NCBI GenBank assembly: GCA_029834535.1
Contig: JAQMWT010000190.1
Coordinates: 27,232 to 91,231, forward strand
Source of the DNA: Chrysophaeum taylorii
Taxonomy: Eukaryota > Sar > Pelagophyceae > Pelagomonadales > Pelagomonadaceae
Reading direction: 5' to 3'
Length of the DNA: 64,000 bases
Of this stretch, positions 17,706 through 28,984 are shown in pieces (position 1 is the first letter of the stretch; each line of letters opens with the position of its first letter). The translations under genes and the position numbers were made by a program. The notes beneath the pieces were generated by a model. The model worked only from the letters and a program-made list of their open reading frames with translations, was not told where the DNA came from and did no database searches.

Positions 17706-18190
17706 CATGGTAGAGACTGCGTGCAGTCCTAGGCGTGTACAGACCATTCCGCTTGTCACATGCTACTTCACAAGGTAGGGATTTAGGCCCTAACTCCTTA
17801 AGGACATTAGGTCCCATAGAAGCGTTTACACTGACAACGGGGAACGAAGTCTCTGTTAATTAAACAGAAAACCCCGTACCCGACGGTACGCACCTGGAGG
17901 CCTACTCCATGTTGGAAAAGAGCTTCAGACTGGGTTCTTCATAGTCGTGAAAGAAAAGGGGCGGAAGGGTAAGGAAATGGAAGAAAGAGGGAAAGCCGTA
18001 TTACGGAGAGAAAACCCTCGTGTAGAGATTGGTGTGAAAATGTTCCAGTGTCGCACACATAATAGTGTAGCTCTCTGGACCCCCTCAACGTGTGGAAACG
18101 GTTTATGCATTTCAGACGTTCTTGAGGCGGAACTTGTGCAATATACACGAAAACAGTGGACAATGGAACAAACAACAACAGAACAGGACA
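17706..18190 (-). repeat. Probable 3' LTR and 3' untranslated region of copia element B
   Basis: Downstream of B's last ORF the minus strand shows a polypurine tract GAGGGGG (complement of 18080-18086), then TCCAGAGAGCTAC. The same arrangement occurs in element A (CGAGGGGG then TGCAGAGAAA), so the LTR should start at about 18079. Its far end lies between about 17700 and 17850 and cannot be fixed because no second copy is in the window. Confidence 0.5.
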
Positions 18191-18207
18191 AATTAATTAT
18201 GATGTCG

Positions 18208-20157
18208 AGCGTGTTGTAATGTGACGCAAAGAAGCTGTATCAGTATCCACATCAGATGTATGGTCCGATTCATCTTCGCTATTATCATCCAGTTCCTTTA
18301 ACTCTGGAGAAGATGAATTATGAACATCCGATGGTGGGTCGTTAGTAGTGTTAGTATTGTGCGTAGTCATTGCATCACTCAAGGTAACCAAGGGTGATAT
18401 GACAGATGGAAGGAAAGACATAGCAGAGTCGGGTGTAAGAGCGTGTAGATCCAATGCAGGAATAACACGATCATTTGCATCAGACATAGTTGCATGGAGA
18501 TGATGAGCTGCTGCGTCGATTTGAACTTGCTGAGCCTCATTATACGTATCGGGAGGGAGCTGTCCAATAGATGGGATAAGTGACCGAGAAATGATATGGA
18601 CAAATACAGCAGAGGACGGGATTATGATGTCCTGATGCATCTGAAGACTTGACAAGATGTTGTCTAATAGAGACACATGCTTGATGTTCTCAATCACTTG
18701 GGTGTTTAAATTTTCGTAAGTCTCTTGCATCTGTGTGAGAGATGTTAATGCAAGCGATAGTTGTTGATCTTGCGCCATCAATTGCTGTTCGGTATTAGTG
18801 AGACGCAAGGATAAAGACCGAACCTCTTCTTTTAATTGATGTAAAGATTCCGTCATATTATCGTTAGTTTTATCTAGCGTGGGTTCAGCGGGTGGATTGT
18901 CGATCGGCGCTGGTGAAACATCTTCAGAAGAAGTATCATCTGAAAAGACATCGCTTATGTCCGAAGGGTAGCCAACCTGGATTGGCACATTTTTAAAGGC
19001 AGCTTGCTGTACAGGTGATAGTTGACGAAAATAATTAAGCATTGGCGGTAACGTCTCGGAGGAGATTGCGTTAAATTGGTGGGAAACATCATCAACGAAG
19101 CGTTCGACAAGCACATTAAGCAGCTCGTCCGGGTTGGTTACTACGCATACTTTATCTTCAACTGAATGTAACAGAGACCAAGCTGCTACAAGAATCTCAA
19201 GATTTACACTCGAGATAAAGGGCAGCCGAAGTAAAAGCATGCTGCTATCGTCAGTGTTAACAATGGTTTTGGAGGCATCAACTTTAAGGGATAACGCAGT
19301 TTGCATGATTGCCTCTTTGAGCTGCTTATTAATAGCAATGGACTTTCCAAGGCGGAGGATTATCGCTCTGGTGTGGGCAGCTGGATCGTCAAAGCAGGAA
19401 AGTTGGAAGGGCTGCTGACTGTTGCGAATTAAAGCTATCCCATGATGTGACCGATCGCACAGCACACAAATCAACAAGAAGAAAGGGCGCGGTACGTCGA
19501 AGCAGTGGGATGCATGTTGCTCAGACGCGAGATGATCCTCAATAATTTGGCGAATCCTGTCAGTTTTAAGTTCATCTTCATTACAAATGATGAGCACGAC
19601 TGGTGTGCCTGGCGCATCAACTTTATTGTAGCACTTTGTACACGTCACATGTACTTTGACACCCCTTTAATGGGTGGGAAGCGATGAAGACGGATACCCT
19701 CGTTAGGAGATATAGCGGGGGCGTTTCGGATACGCTTAGTCTTGACACACAACACGGAGCTGAGATATTGGACGTTGTCTACAAACTCTGTCTGTTGTGC
19801 TTCCGTAAGCAGCTGTTGCAAAGACTTAAGCCAGCACTGGGGGTCCTTGTGTTGCGGAATAAGAAAGTTGGGTGGTGATGAGCCAAGAGCAGTAACGTTC
19901 CCGGACATCATCGCTAATACGTCAAATTTGCAATGTTTGAGCAGGAAATACTCAGACTTTGCTGCTTGCGATTTAGACTGTTGTTGGGCAGCTGCTTTGG
20001 GCGCCCTGGGCGTCACGGGCGTCGATTGATGTCCTTGCGCCACCGACAAATAGGTTTGATGTTTCCGACTAGGGGAACTAGTCGGTGCAGCGCTTGGAGT
20101 TAGAGCATTGAAAGGTGGAGACAGTGACAGTATACCACCACCGCGACCACGGTTCAT
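18208..20157 (-). pseudogene. Element B post-pol ORF: Cys-pair plus coiled-coil protein of unknown function
   Basis: Starts at the ATG at 20157 (MNRGRGGGI). It runs ~170 residues to about 19660, then continues one frame over to 18208, so a single indel near 19660 splits what was one ORF of ~650 residues. Content: an RG-rich N-terminus, a low-complexity linker, cysteine pairs (VTCTKCYN, LICNEDE, ICVLCDRSHHGIALIR) that could bind zinc, an acidic Ser/Asp segment, a long coiled coil (LKEEVRSLSLRLTNTEQQL and following), and a Thr/Asp-rich tail. It lies directly after B's RNase H. Element A has the same two parts as two ORFs. No membrane helix is evident, so it is not an obvious envelope protein. 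No known family recognised. Confidence 0.65.
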
Positions 20158-20293
20158 GGTAGAGTGGCGTCGGCTCGCAGCATCTTTGTTTTTTAGTGGG
20201 ATTCATCATGAGAGGAATCTCCACATCACATTTTATGTCGCATTTCACATTTTAGCAAGCCAGTGTCCTGTGCATAGCAGGGTTAGTTTAAAG

Positions 20294-20711
20294 TCATTTC
20301 GGACATAATGGAGGGTAATGATTAACCGTCATGTTGAGCCATGGGTTGTTGTAAGCCGAGTAACGTGCGAAATCTGCTGAAGAGTGGAGCTCCAAAGGGT
20401 TTGGTAAATCCATCGGCAAATTATGGGTACCGGAAACATGATGTAGGCGGATTCGTTTTAACTGTGCGTAGTCACGTATACGGAACCAGCGTGTGCTGAT
20501 AGCTTTAGCCTTAGTCGCGCTGTCGGGGTTGTTTGATAGATGAATAGCAGAGGAATCTCCAAGTATAGGACTGTTACGTATGACCGACATGTCCGATGGG
20601 AGGGGATTGTCTTGAGCATCATAATCTAGTAGCAAATCTTTCCGTGAAGGTTGGCGAAGATAGAAGTGAGGGTTTATAACGAATGCCATTTCCGTTAGCA
20701 ATTTGCGTAAC
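20294..20711 (-). pseudogene. Element B RNase H C-terminus, cut by element A1
   Basis: From the A1 border the minus strand encodes LRKLLTEMAFVINPHFYLRQ, then SPILGDSSAIHLSNNPDS and AISTRWFRIRDYAQLKRIRL. These align position by position with A's RNase H ending (LRKLLLELSFVVNPTFY, LPLLSDNAAAVHTSNNPDG, ALSTRWFKIREYISLQKIRV). Just after the last residues lies a variant of the family motif discussed under findings (20283-20305). The upstream part of B's pol would lie beyond A1's 5' end, but it is not there, so it has been lost. Confidence 0.85.
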
Positions 20712-21024
20712 TGCAGAGCATTAGCAAGCAGTGGTAAGTCACCTGGGAAACCACCCCGTCTCATCATGAACGTCTGGAAGTATTTAATTCGGGGAATGAA
20801 AAGGTATGTTCCCTATATCCTCAGAACACGACAGGCGGCATCTAGAACTACTCGAGAAAGGTAAAGTGTATAGTGCTACATACCTCGGGACGCGCTAGAC
20901 CATGATGATGAGCGTAGGCACAAATCAGAGGACTATTTGATTGTGTAGAAAGGAAGAAGAAGGGTAAGGAAGAGATCACGTTCTCAACGGACGGATAAGG
21001 GTAAGAGGCAGCAGGTTTCTCTGC
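20712..21024 (-). repeat. LTR of element A1
   Basis: 313 bp. In minus sense it starts TGCAGAGAAACC and ends GCTAATGCTCTGCA, the same length and nearly the same sequence as the A2 5' LTR at 48712-49024. The CGAGGGGG purine tract directly precedes it (minus sense). The bases on its outer side (GTAAC at 20707-20711) belong to element B. Confidence 0.92.
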
Positions 21025-21184
21025 ACCCCCTCGAGATGTCTTAAGCGCAAGGTGCGACTGAAGAGTATCTCTTGAGAAAGATGATGATGAAAACAGGAGA
21101 AAAAAAAAGGAAAGGAGCATACAGTCTTGATGGTCGCAGAGGTCACACAAGAAGCATCAAGAGCATAGTCGGGTGTCTTAGGGC

Positions 21185-21895
21185 TTAGGACTTGAACTTG
21201 GTGGAGTTGAGAGTCGACTTGACGCTTTTAAACAGAGCATTACGAAACACAGGTACAACAGACAGTGTGTTGCGGCTATCTGAGGTGGTGGGCATCGTTA
21301 CTGGTTCGAGGGTATCAGTATCTTCTTCGTCGGCTTCTGCTGTAAGGTGGTGAACACCAATAGCAGAATGGTGTGGTACCATACGAAACGTGAGTGCAAG
21401 TAAAGTATTCAGTAGGGATGGCACTAGTGAGTCAAGTTTTAGGGTGTCCAGTTGGTTTTCCAAGAAGTTGGACTCAGCGAACGGATCCGAGAAGATAGAA
21501 GAGTCTTCCAATTCACATGCGAAGGGAATGCTTTGAATACACGAGAGCAAATTATCACGCAGACGATGGAGGTGATCGTCCGGGGAGGAATGGTTGGCGG
21601 CACATTGGTCATGAGCTGTTAGAGTTAAGCGGGACAGTAGCTCTGTGATCTTGAACAGTGTTACGAGCAACACGTGTGCATTGGCTGTAGGAGGAAAGAG
21701 CCGGTTCTCCAGGGAGGTAATTGAAGCAATGGCAGCCTGCATATCTGTGCGCAGAGATAGATTCTCAGCGCTGAGGTTGTTGACCTTCCGAATATATAGG
21801 CGAAGAGTTTCCTGGAGTTGCTCGACTTGTTGACGCAATGCATCGACATCATCAGGCGAGGCAGAAGGAGCAGGGTGTGTCGATGGCGAAGACAT
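21185..21895 (-). CDS. Element A post-pol ORF2: coiled-coil protein
   Basis: 236 residues, starting MSSPSTHPAPSASP. Residues ~18-60 form a strong coiled coil (VDALRQQVEQLQETLRLYI, then SAENLSLRTDMQAAIASI). The rest is helical, with an acidic EADEEDTDTLEP segment before the C-terminus. It is the last ORF before the LTR. The corresponding part of element B is the coiled-coil half of its single ORF. The A2 copy (62653-63340) is broken. Function unknown; the position suggests a structural or assembly partner of the preceding Cys-pair protein. Confidence 0.65.
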   Translation of the reverse strand: MSSPSTHPAPSASPDDVDALRQQVEQLQETLRLYIRKVNNLSAENLSLRTDMQAAIASITSLENRLFPPTANAHVLLVTLFKITELLSRLTLTAHDQCAANHSSPDDHLHRLRDNLLSCIQSIPFACELEDSSIFSDPFAESNFLENQLDTLKLDSLVPSLLNTLLALTFRMVPHHSAIGVHHLTAEADEEDTDTLEPVTMPTTSDSRNTLSVVPVFRNALFKSVKSTLNSTKFKS

Positions 21896-21927
21896 TTCCA
21901 GAGTAGATTCTTATGTGGGAAGTGAGT

Positions 21928-23175
21928 AGTTTAATGACGTTTCGGTCAACACATGCTGTGCAAATAGGGGTATTTCGTGTTTAGAAAATGCAGAAAGTCT
22001 TGATGTTCTGCCGGAGTATAGGTGGGGCCGAACATTACATCCAGGAGTGATGGCGGCTTTGTATCATCTGAGGATGATACGTAGTCGTCAAGGTGTTGTG
22101 CCTACGATTGGACAACAGTATTAATCACATGGTGGTATTTGGTGGGCTTGAACATAGCCTGAGTTTTACGAGCCTGTGTTCGCACGAGCGTTACAAGAAA
22201 GTTAAGATGCTCCAGGTGCATCTGAGTAATAAGCCGAAGATCCAGTGCGAATGGCAGTTGAGTGGTGGAGTCTGTGGCTGCATCGGTTACTGATAAGACT
22301 AAATGAGCAAGTGACGAATATTGCGTTAGACTGCTAGTCAAGAGAGTATGTAACTCCTTTGGCAAATGATACGTGCGTATGATGGTTGCGCGTATATGAC
22401 CAGCTGAGCACCCATCACAGGAGGGTTGGAAGGAAGTAGCATTACGTGCACATACGATAGGTTGTATGGGCACCTGATCGGTGTTGTGACAAGCGCAACA
22501 AATGTTAATGGTGATAGTTGAGATGGGGATGTGACCATTCTTCTTGTGGTCATCTGTGTTGAGGTGACTCAGCACTTCAGTGGGGAGTTCACTAGGTGCT
22601 TGTGACTTCGAATTATATGTGGTGGAGGCAAGAAATGTAGGTTGCCCCAAATCGTTGAGGCATTGCGTACAGTAGGATGACAGAATGAAACGTTCACGTT
22701 TGGGGCCTCTGTAGCAGCCAATAGAAGTAATAGCAGGAGCAGCTTCCCAAAATGTAGTAATGGGTAGGCGCATGGATATGAATGTTGTTAGTTCCACAAA
22801 CAGTAAAAAGTCAGCAGATTCATAGATCGAGTTGAGTGCCGTAGAGATTTCCGCTCGCATAAAAGAAGAGAGAAAGGGAGTAGCAGGAGTACGGAAGCTC
22901 TTAGAGAGAGAGCATCCTCGTTCAATCAGGGCAAAATCCATGTTGAGGCCATCCTGGAGTGTTAGGGATTGTAGTAAAACATGTTCAGCTGGTGTCGGTG
23001 AGACAGTAGCAGCCTGGGAGGTAGCAGGAGTGACAGTGGTTATGGGTTGTCGCTTTTGAGACAACTTGGGAGAAGGCTCGGTCGTGGAAAGCGAGCGTGG
23101 AATTGTCCTTCGAACGACTGGAGAGATGCCACGGCCACGGCCACGGGAGTGCCAAGAAAAAGACATGAACGACAC
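21928..23175 (-). CDS. Element A post-pol ORF1: RG-rich Cys-pair protein (premature stop in A1)
   Basis: 357 residues from MSFMSFSWHSRGRGRG to a stop at 22102. In A2 the same protein continues ~75 residues to the SLNY-type site near 62590, and A1 retains that DNA down to 21928, so the A1 stop is a truncation. Features: an Arg-Gly N-terminus, a Thr/Pro-rich linker, a conserved middle, and cysteine pairs YCTQCLNDL, CCACHNTD and CDGCSAGHIRATI that may bind zinc. The ATG lies ~95 nt beyond the RNase H stop and in a different frame, so it needs its own initiation, readthrough or frameshifting. No known family recognised. Confidence 0.65.
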
Positions 23176-23269
23176 TCACGACACGTACAAAAAAATTGTG
23201 GCAAAAGAAGGAAGGGTCAGGGCTAGTTTGCTAGTTTAACGACGTTGCGGTCACTAGGGTTAGGCATCT

Positions 23270-24062
23270 TCAATCCTGTAAAGGATTGTCGTCAGAGGCA
23301 TGATGCATACCGAGTAGAGAGCGAAAGGTGGAGAACTCAGCAGCAAGTGGCTTTGTAAAACCATCCGCCACGTTCAGCTTGCCGGGAACATGATGGACTC
23401 GTATTTTCTGTAGCGAGATGTACTCACGGATTTTAAACCATCTGGTCGACAGTGCCTTGGATCGAGAGGACCCATCTGGGTTATTAGAGGTGTGAACAGC
23501 GGCAGCATTGTCAGACAAGAGAGGTAGGCTTCTGATGAAGCGCATATCTTCAGCAATTGGGTTGTCATTGTCATCGAAGTCGACAGGGTCAGCGGTGTTC
23601 TCACCATTAGCATTGTTGACGTAGAAGGTGGGGTTGACGACAAAGGAGAGTTCCAACAGCAGCTTGCGTAGCCAAACAGCTTCATCAGCACAAATACTGA
23701 GGGCAATCAACTCAGCTTCGTGAGTTGAGCAGGAGACAATCGGTTGAAGTTTGCTTTTCCAACCAATAAGGCAGTTGAAAAGATAGAAGACAAACCCGGT
23801 GGTAGATTTCCTATCTTCCTGTGCTAAGGAAGGGGCATTGTCAGCGTCAACCATGGCAACTAAGGGGTCAAACTGTCCAGTAGATACATCCTGCGGTTGG
23901 TAGTCGACCACAGTGGATAGATCAATTCGATTAGCGGAGACAGTGCGAAGGTGAGCTTCAATGGCATTACCTTTAGGATGGAACCAGAGGCGAAGTGAGC
24001 GGTTTTCCGGCTTCTTGAGGTAGCGAAGCAAATGCTCTAGCATTTGGACGTGAACATGTGGG
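23270..24062 (-). pseudogene. Element A1 RNase H (frameshifted from RT)
   Basis: The frame runs from about 24062 to the stop at 23270. It contains AMVDADNAPSLAQEDRKS, FYLFNCLIGWKSKLQPIVS, CSTHEAELIALS, and the C-terminal DNAAAVHTSNNPDG and TRWFKIREY blocks, a full copia RNase H. Compared with A2, A1 lacks two bases near 24063 (A2 has CACCCACGTATG where A1 has CACCCACATG), which throws RNase H out of the RT frame. Confidence 0.9.
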
Positions 24063-27000
24063 TGCATGCATACCACGCGAACATCTGCCCAAGGCTTGCG
24101 AGAAGTCAGGTCTGCAGGCAACTTGCATGAACACCAGCTTGCCAAGGAGGGTGGCAAAGTGCGAATTGATGTACAACTCTGTTTCAGAGCTGGGAGTGCC
24201 ATCTTTATACTTGAAGGACGATGACATAGGATATTTAAGCGGGGTCGGTTGCTGCAAGACTGGGTGATCAGCGAAGAGTTCATCCAGCTTGGCTTGCACA
24301 TCCAGAGAAATGGAACCGTCAGATGTGCGACACACACGCATGCCTAGGAGGGTATGGACAGGTTCAAACTGCTCTACAGCATACCGTTTGCGGAGGGCAT
24401 CCTGTAATTCAGTACGAAGAGGGTCGTCATTGGACACAATAACAATGTCGTCTACAGACAGACTGCATACGACGAACTTAGCATGTGCGGATACTCGAGC
24501 ATATAGGCAAGAGTCCGAATGCAGGCGTTTGTAGCCAAGGCTACGGAAGAAGCCGTCTATCTCTTTGTTCCAAAGGGATGGTGATTGCCGAAGTCCATAA
24601 AGTGACTTCAGCAGTTTCGGTAGACGTCGGCCCTTGTACTTAGCGTCATCGGGGTCGATAAGCTTGATGCCGTCTGGTAACTGAACATAGACATTGGCAT
24701 CGATGTCAGACTGAACGAAGGCGTTCGGGACGTCTGCATGGTAGACAGGCAATTGCTTGTATGCTGCAATAGCTAGTAGTACCCGGATTGCGGTCATGGT
24801 GGCCATGGGGCTGAAGGTACCAAAGAAATCGGCGCCAAGAGATGCTAGGAAGCCACGTAGTACGAGGCGAGCCTTGTGCTTAACGTATTTGCCTGCAGAG
24901 TCTGTTTTAATCTTCAGCACCATCTTGTTGTCAATAGGGCGAGAGACACCGTCGGGTAAGGAAAGTTTGAAGCAGCCAAAGCGGATAATGTAGTGGAGTT
25001 CCTTGGCGATGGCCTTGAGGTAGGCGTGCCTGTTTTCAGGCGACATACCGCGGAGACACTTGAGTTTATATTCGTCAATGGAAACGTCAGCTTCTTGGAC
25101 CTTATATTCGTCAGGACCAACAATGGCTGGTGAATTATAGTTTAGCGACGTTGCGGTCGAGGCAGTGTGCGCAACTTCGGGATAAGCGGAAACAGCGTCA
25201 GTAGGAGTAGTAGGGGCAGATTCCAGTTGGATATGGATAGTAGGGTCGGTACGTAAGACCTGGGTGATAAACTCTGTAGAGACCAGAAGGTATTCCTCCA
25301 AGTCAGCCAGAGATGCAGAAGTAGCGCCAAACTCGGATGAGTTGTGATCAATAAAGCTGGTCGGCGCCAGGTACGTAAGTGCATATTGTAAGGAAGAAGT
25401 GCCGAAGGCAGCAGCGTGTTCAGTGAACGCAGATAAAAGGGGCTGAGGAATAGGGCACGCAGGTGAACCATCAGCAGTTAAAAAGGCTGCAGCTGGGATG
25501 TTGGATGCGCACTTGGCGTGGGCGAAGTAACCATCGACGTGCGGGTAGCGGGCAAGTAAGTCAGTGCGCAGCGGGAGAAGAAGACGAGCTAACAACGCAT
25601 GTTCCCCCTTTGAGCAGATAGCAGACCAGAGGATACCACCACGGAGATGAAGGGCGGAGAGGGTGGGGGACTTGAACGTAAGAAAGTGGTGGCGAAGATC
25701 CCAGCGGAAATCGGCGAGCTTGCCACCAGCAGCTTTGTAAGCACCAATAGTAGACGCTTGTAACCGGGCTCGGATATTTTGCATAGAAGTGGCCTTGCGA
25801 GTGTTAGGCTGTTTGGAACCTGGGACAAGAATGAGGTCATCTTGTGCAAAAAGGTCTTTGTAAGAAGGAAGCAAGGGCGGCGGTGACATAGAGCCAGATT
25901 CGTCGGCGGTAGCGTCAGAAGATGGAGAAGAGGCCGGAGTAGGGGACGAAGAAGGAGGAGCTGAAGGAGGTGGGGAGTGCCCCCTCTGAGGATGCGGAGT
26001 CGTCCTTGTCCCCCTCTGAATGACATGGTCTTGGATAGTGGTGTGGGGTGTGAGCGAGAAAGGCGCGGAAGGAGCGTGTGGCGGAGGAGCTAGTTCAGGA
26101 TCAGGAGTAGGATGCTGCAACATGTAGAGGAATTGCAGCTTGGACGAAACACGAATCTGTCCGTTTTCAGGGTTGAGGACGACGTCAGCGAGATGGTCGA
26201 CGCGTGGGGAGACGAGCGGGTTTTGTGCGTTGGCGCAACATAGATACAGATATTTGCGGCGGCACGGTTCCCACTTGTGGTGTTCATGGGGCTCCAATAG
26301 GAGGTAACATTCAGCGCCAAAAATCTTGAGCATATCGTGTTGGGGAGTGTTGAGTTGGTTGTAGAGTAGCTGTTGCGGACTCAGAATAACATGATGAATG
26401 CGCTCGAGCGTGGCGTTCGGGAGAAGGTTATAGCTTTGAACGGTGTGTATCACCGCCCATGGGAACATGATAGCGGGCTCCACGATCTTGGCGCCACGAT
26501 AGTGAGCATTAAGGAGAGAGCGAAGGCGAGTCGATGAGGCGGAGGTGATGAAACCGATGGCAGACTCAACTTCAAAGTTAAAGTGGTGCATGTACGGCGG
26601 GGTGGCAATGAGTTGAATGCCCTTATCGACGCGGTACGGGGAGGTAATGTGCTGGCTAAAGTAGGGCTTGAATGCATCGGAGTAGAGGGTGCGCATGTGC
26701 ACGTTGAGTTGTGTACGACAGTAGTCATACACAAAAGCCAGAGCTTGAGTGAACTCCGTGGCGTTGGTGGTGCGTGTAAAGTACACCAAGAGAAATTTCG
26801 AAGTGAGTTCCTTGAAGACGATGATATGTGTGAAGCCTCCCCATTCGGATGGGATGGTCACATAGCCGCCGTCGCACGCCCAGACTTCGCCGGCTTTGTG
26901 AGTTTGCTCAAAAGAAGGCTTGGTCGCATTGAAATGCTTGTGCGGGTGGCGCTTGTTGTGTGCGATGCAGTCGGTGCATAAGTCGCGATATGGTATGTCA

Positions 27001-28174
27001 GAAGCAGAGAATCCAGGGTGAGCAAGTACGTTGGGGGCCTTGGCAGCGACGTTGTCGGGGCAGTGATGCACCCGGTGAAAGCGATTGGCACGTTCTTTGG
27101 CATTGAGATATTCGGTGGATCCGTGTGCGAGGGACTTACGAGGAATGGGATGAGCGGGAATGTGCCGTTTGCGCCGAACATCGAACTTGAGTTCGGTGTC
27201 TAAGGCTGGGGAAGGCGGTGTATCGTCATCCTGGTGCGCAGCAGGGTCACTTGGAGATGCATCCTCATCATCACGAGTAACGAGAGTATCTTCGTAGGAC
27301 GAAGATATATAGTTTAACGACATTTCGGTCAAGCAGTTGCTGGAAATGGACATCATAAAAGCTTGTGCTAAAGACAAGGTATATGTGCTGCACGTGGTGG
27401 AAGCTTGATTAATGGTCGTGAAGTTGGATACATTGGATTTCTTAGTCACTGCAGCAGTATGTTGGAAGGTAGGGTCCAACATAAGGGATTTAATATCGGC
27501 AACGAGGAGCGAAAGGTGCTTGTACAGAGTGCTGTACGTACCGGCAGGCAGAGCATTGCTGAGCATGTCACAGCAAAGGTCATGGCGTAGAGACAAGAGG
27601 AAGGATACCTGTTGTTTGGTGTGGTTGTTAGCACGAATCAACTCCGGTCGAGTGGGGTAGCGTAATTTCCCGTTGCGAGGGTCAAGTAAAATAATATTGG
27701 CATACCCTCGGACGGTTGGCAATGGAGCAAGCATGGAGTGGGTTTTAGAGCCGAGTTTGCGGTCACTTCCACGAATATACCCTATATAGCGACTATGAGA
27801 TAGGTGGTGATCTTCCAGAGCAAAATGAGAATCCTTGTAATCGAAAGAGTTGTCGGTGGCCTTGTAGGTAAGGCAGCCAGGCATCACAAGAGAGCATCTG
27901 GACAAGAGTTCTTGTATGGCGGTGCCATAGGTGACAGCGGAGCCAACTTGGGGAAGGGCTTGGACTATCCACAAGTAACCCATAAACGGCTCCAAATATA
28001 TGGACCTGTCCCGGTCGCGGGGGATGTCGGAAGCAGAGAACGTATACGTGCTTCCAAAGGCGTTGATGGGAGTTTGATATTGGGTGGTGGCGTTCTCAAT
28101 GGTGAGGTTGCCGTCGGAATGGTGGCCGCCAGTTAAGAAGTAGGAGTTGTGTGATGTTGATGAGGTTGTAAGTA
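24063..28174 (-). CDS. Element A1 integrase - reverse transcriptase
   Basis: A long open frame of ~1,370 residues. It starts within element sequence at the SINE border; the few codons beyond belong to the SINE. The first ~280 residues are an unassigned region that in A2 follows the methyltransferase. Integrase: the zinc region with HRVHH and CTDC, D in VWACDGGYV, D in LYSDAFKPYF, E in FNFEVESAIGF. A Pro/Ser-rich linker follows, then RT with D in VYHADVPNAFVQSD, LYGLRQSPSLWNKEI, and the catalytic pair in SLSVDDIVIVSN. SLNY-type sites lie at 27310-27331 (before integrase) and 25138-25160 (before RT). It is intact through RT; the frame breaks at 24063. Confidence 0.93.
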
Positions 28175-28580
28175 AGTAACTAACTAACTTCAGACCTCTC
28201 CCGAGCATGGGAGCCAGGCCGGACAGGCAGGAGCCGATCCGGAATCACAGAGGAAAATCACGCAGTTGGGGCAGAGGAGAGGGACGAGGACTCGTTGATG
28301 ACGGACCGCCACCGCGCGCGGTCTTGTGCGAAGTCGTGCAAAAGCGTCGCAGGCCGCAAACGTGTTGGTCCACGAACAATCGAACTGTCCGTCGCGTGCT
28401 GCCCAACCGAGCGAACCCCATCCCAGCGCGGACTTTCCGGGTGCTAACCGGCCAGCCCGGGAGGCGAGCAGGCACCGTCTCACTCCGGGACGGCCGGGGC
28501 CGCCGCAGGGAGCAAGCGTGTTAGGCGCCGTCCTCCATCGCAACCTACGGTTAGCGATCGCAGGGTTAGTTTTATTTTTT
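28175..28580 (-). mobile_element. SINE-a copy 1 with TTAG-type tail (14-bp TSD)
   Basis: 406 bp inserted in A1, flanked by TGAGGTTGTAAGTA at 28161-28174 and 28581-28594. On the minus strand it ends in GTTAGTTAGTTAC. The last ~170 bp match the 3' end of the LINE at 52541-55325, including the codons that in the LINE spell HDLAQDRAQWRS. The first part is unrelated to the LINE and begins near the TGCGATCGC box. A chimeric head plus a LINE-derived tail is the standard design of a SINE mobilised by that LINE's reverse transcriptase. The second copy is at 47494-47906. Confidence 0.85.
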
Positions 28581-28602
28581 TGAGGTTGTAAGTAGTAACC
28601 TA

Positions 28603-28984
28603 CAAGTGCAGGCCAGTGAGTTCACCTAGCCCCAATCTCTAACCCCAGTAAGTTCACCTGGTCCCAGTAAGTTCACCTAGTCCCAATCTCTAACCCCAGT
28701 AAGTTCGGCGTAAACCCACTCGTGCTCACACCCACTCACCCCACTCTCCTTTGAGCTCGTCGCTCTCACCTCCGCCAATCTAAGCTGCTTTGATCCGCAC
28801 ACGCCGCTAACCTTTGAGTTTACTCTAAAAACCCCAGTAAGCTCACTTGGTCCCAGTAAGTTCACCTGGTCACCTAGTTCACATTGTCCCAATCTCCAAC
28901 CCTAGCAAGCTCACCTGGTTCCAGTAAGTTCACCTGGCCCAGTAAGCTCACCTACAGTGCGCGTGTAGACGCCGGGAGGGGGCT
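28603..28984. repeat. Minisatellite of AGTAAGTTCACCTGGTCCC units
   Basis: Irregular tandem array in which AGTAAGTTCACCT(G/A)G(T)CCC and CCCAATCTCTAACCCC recur many times (clear copies at 28612-28700 and 28830-28960). No coding content. It begins where element A1 breaks off and may mark the rearrangement that removed A1's 5' part. Confidence 0.75.

Larger units (their letters stand above)
20712..28602 (-). mobile_element. Ty1/copia element A1 (5'-truncated), inserted in element B
   Basis: Minus-strand copia element of the same family as A2 (48712-63932). It has a 3' LTR (20712-21024), a polypurine tract just upstream, two post-pol ORFs, and RNase H, RT and integrase in the copia order. The 5' LTR, gag, protease and most of the region upstream of integrase are missing: similarity to A2 stops at about 28602. 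A SINE (28175-28580) is inserted close to the break. A1 keeps integrase and RT in one open frame, so it is the better guide to the family's protein sequence. Confidence 0.9.

Noticed and set aside
21185-23175. Retroviral-type envelope gene after pol
   Set aside because: No signal peptide or membrane helix; instead Cys pairs and a coiled coil.
28595-28602. GTAAC near 28595 as the second TSD copy of A1
   Set aside because: Five bases can match by chance, no 5' LTR is present, and A1 is plainly truncated here.
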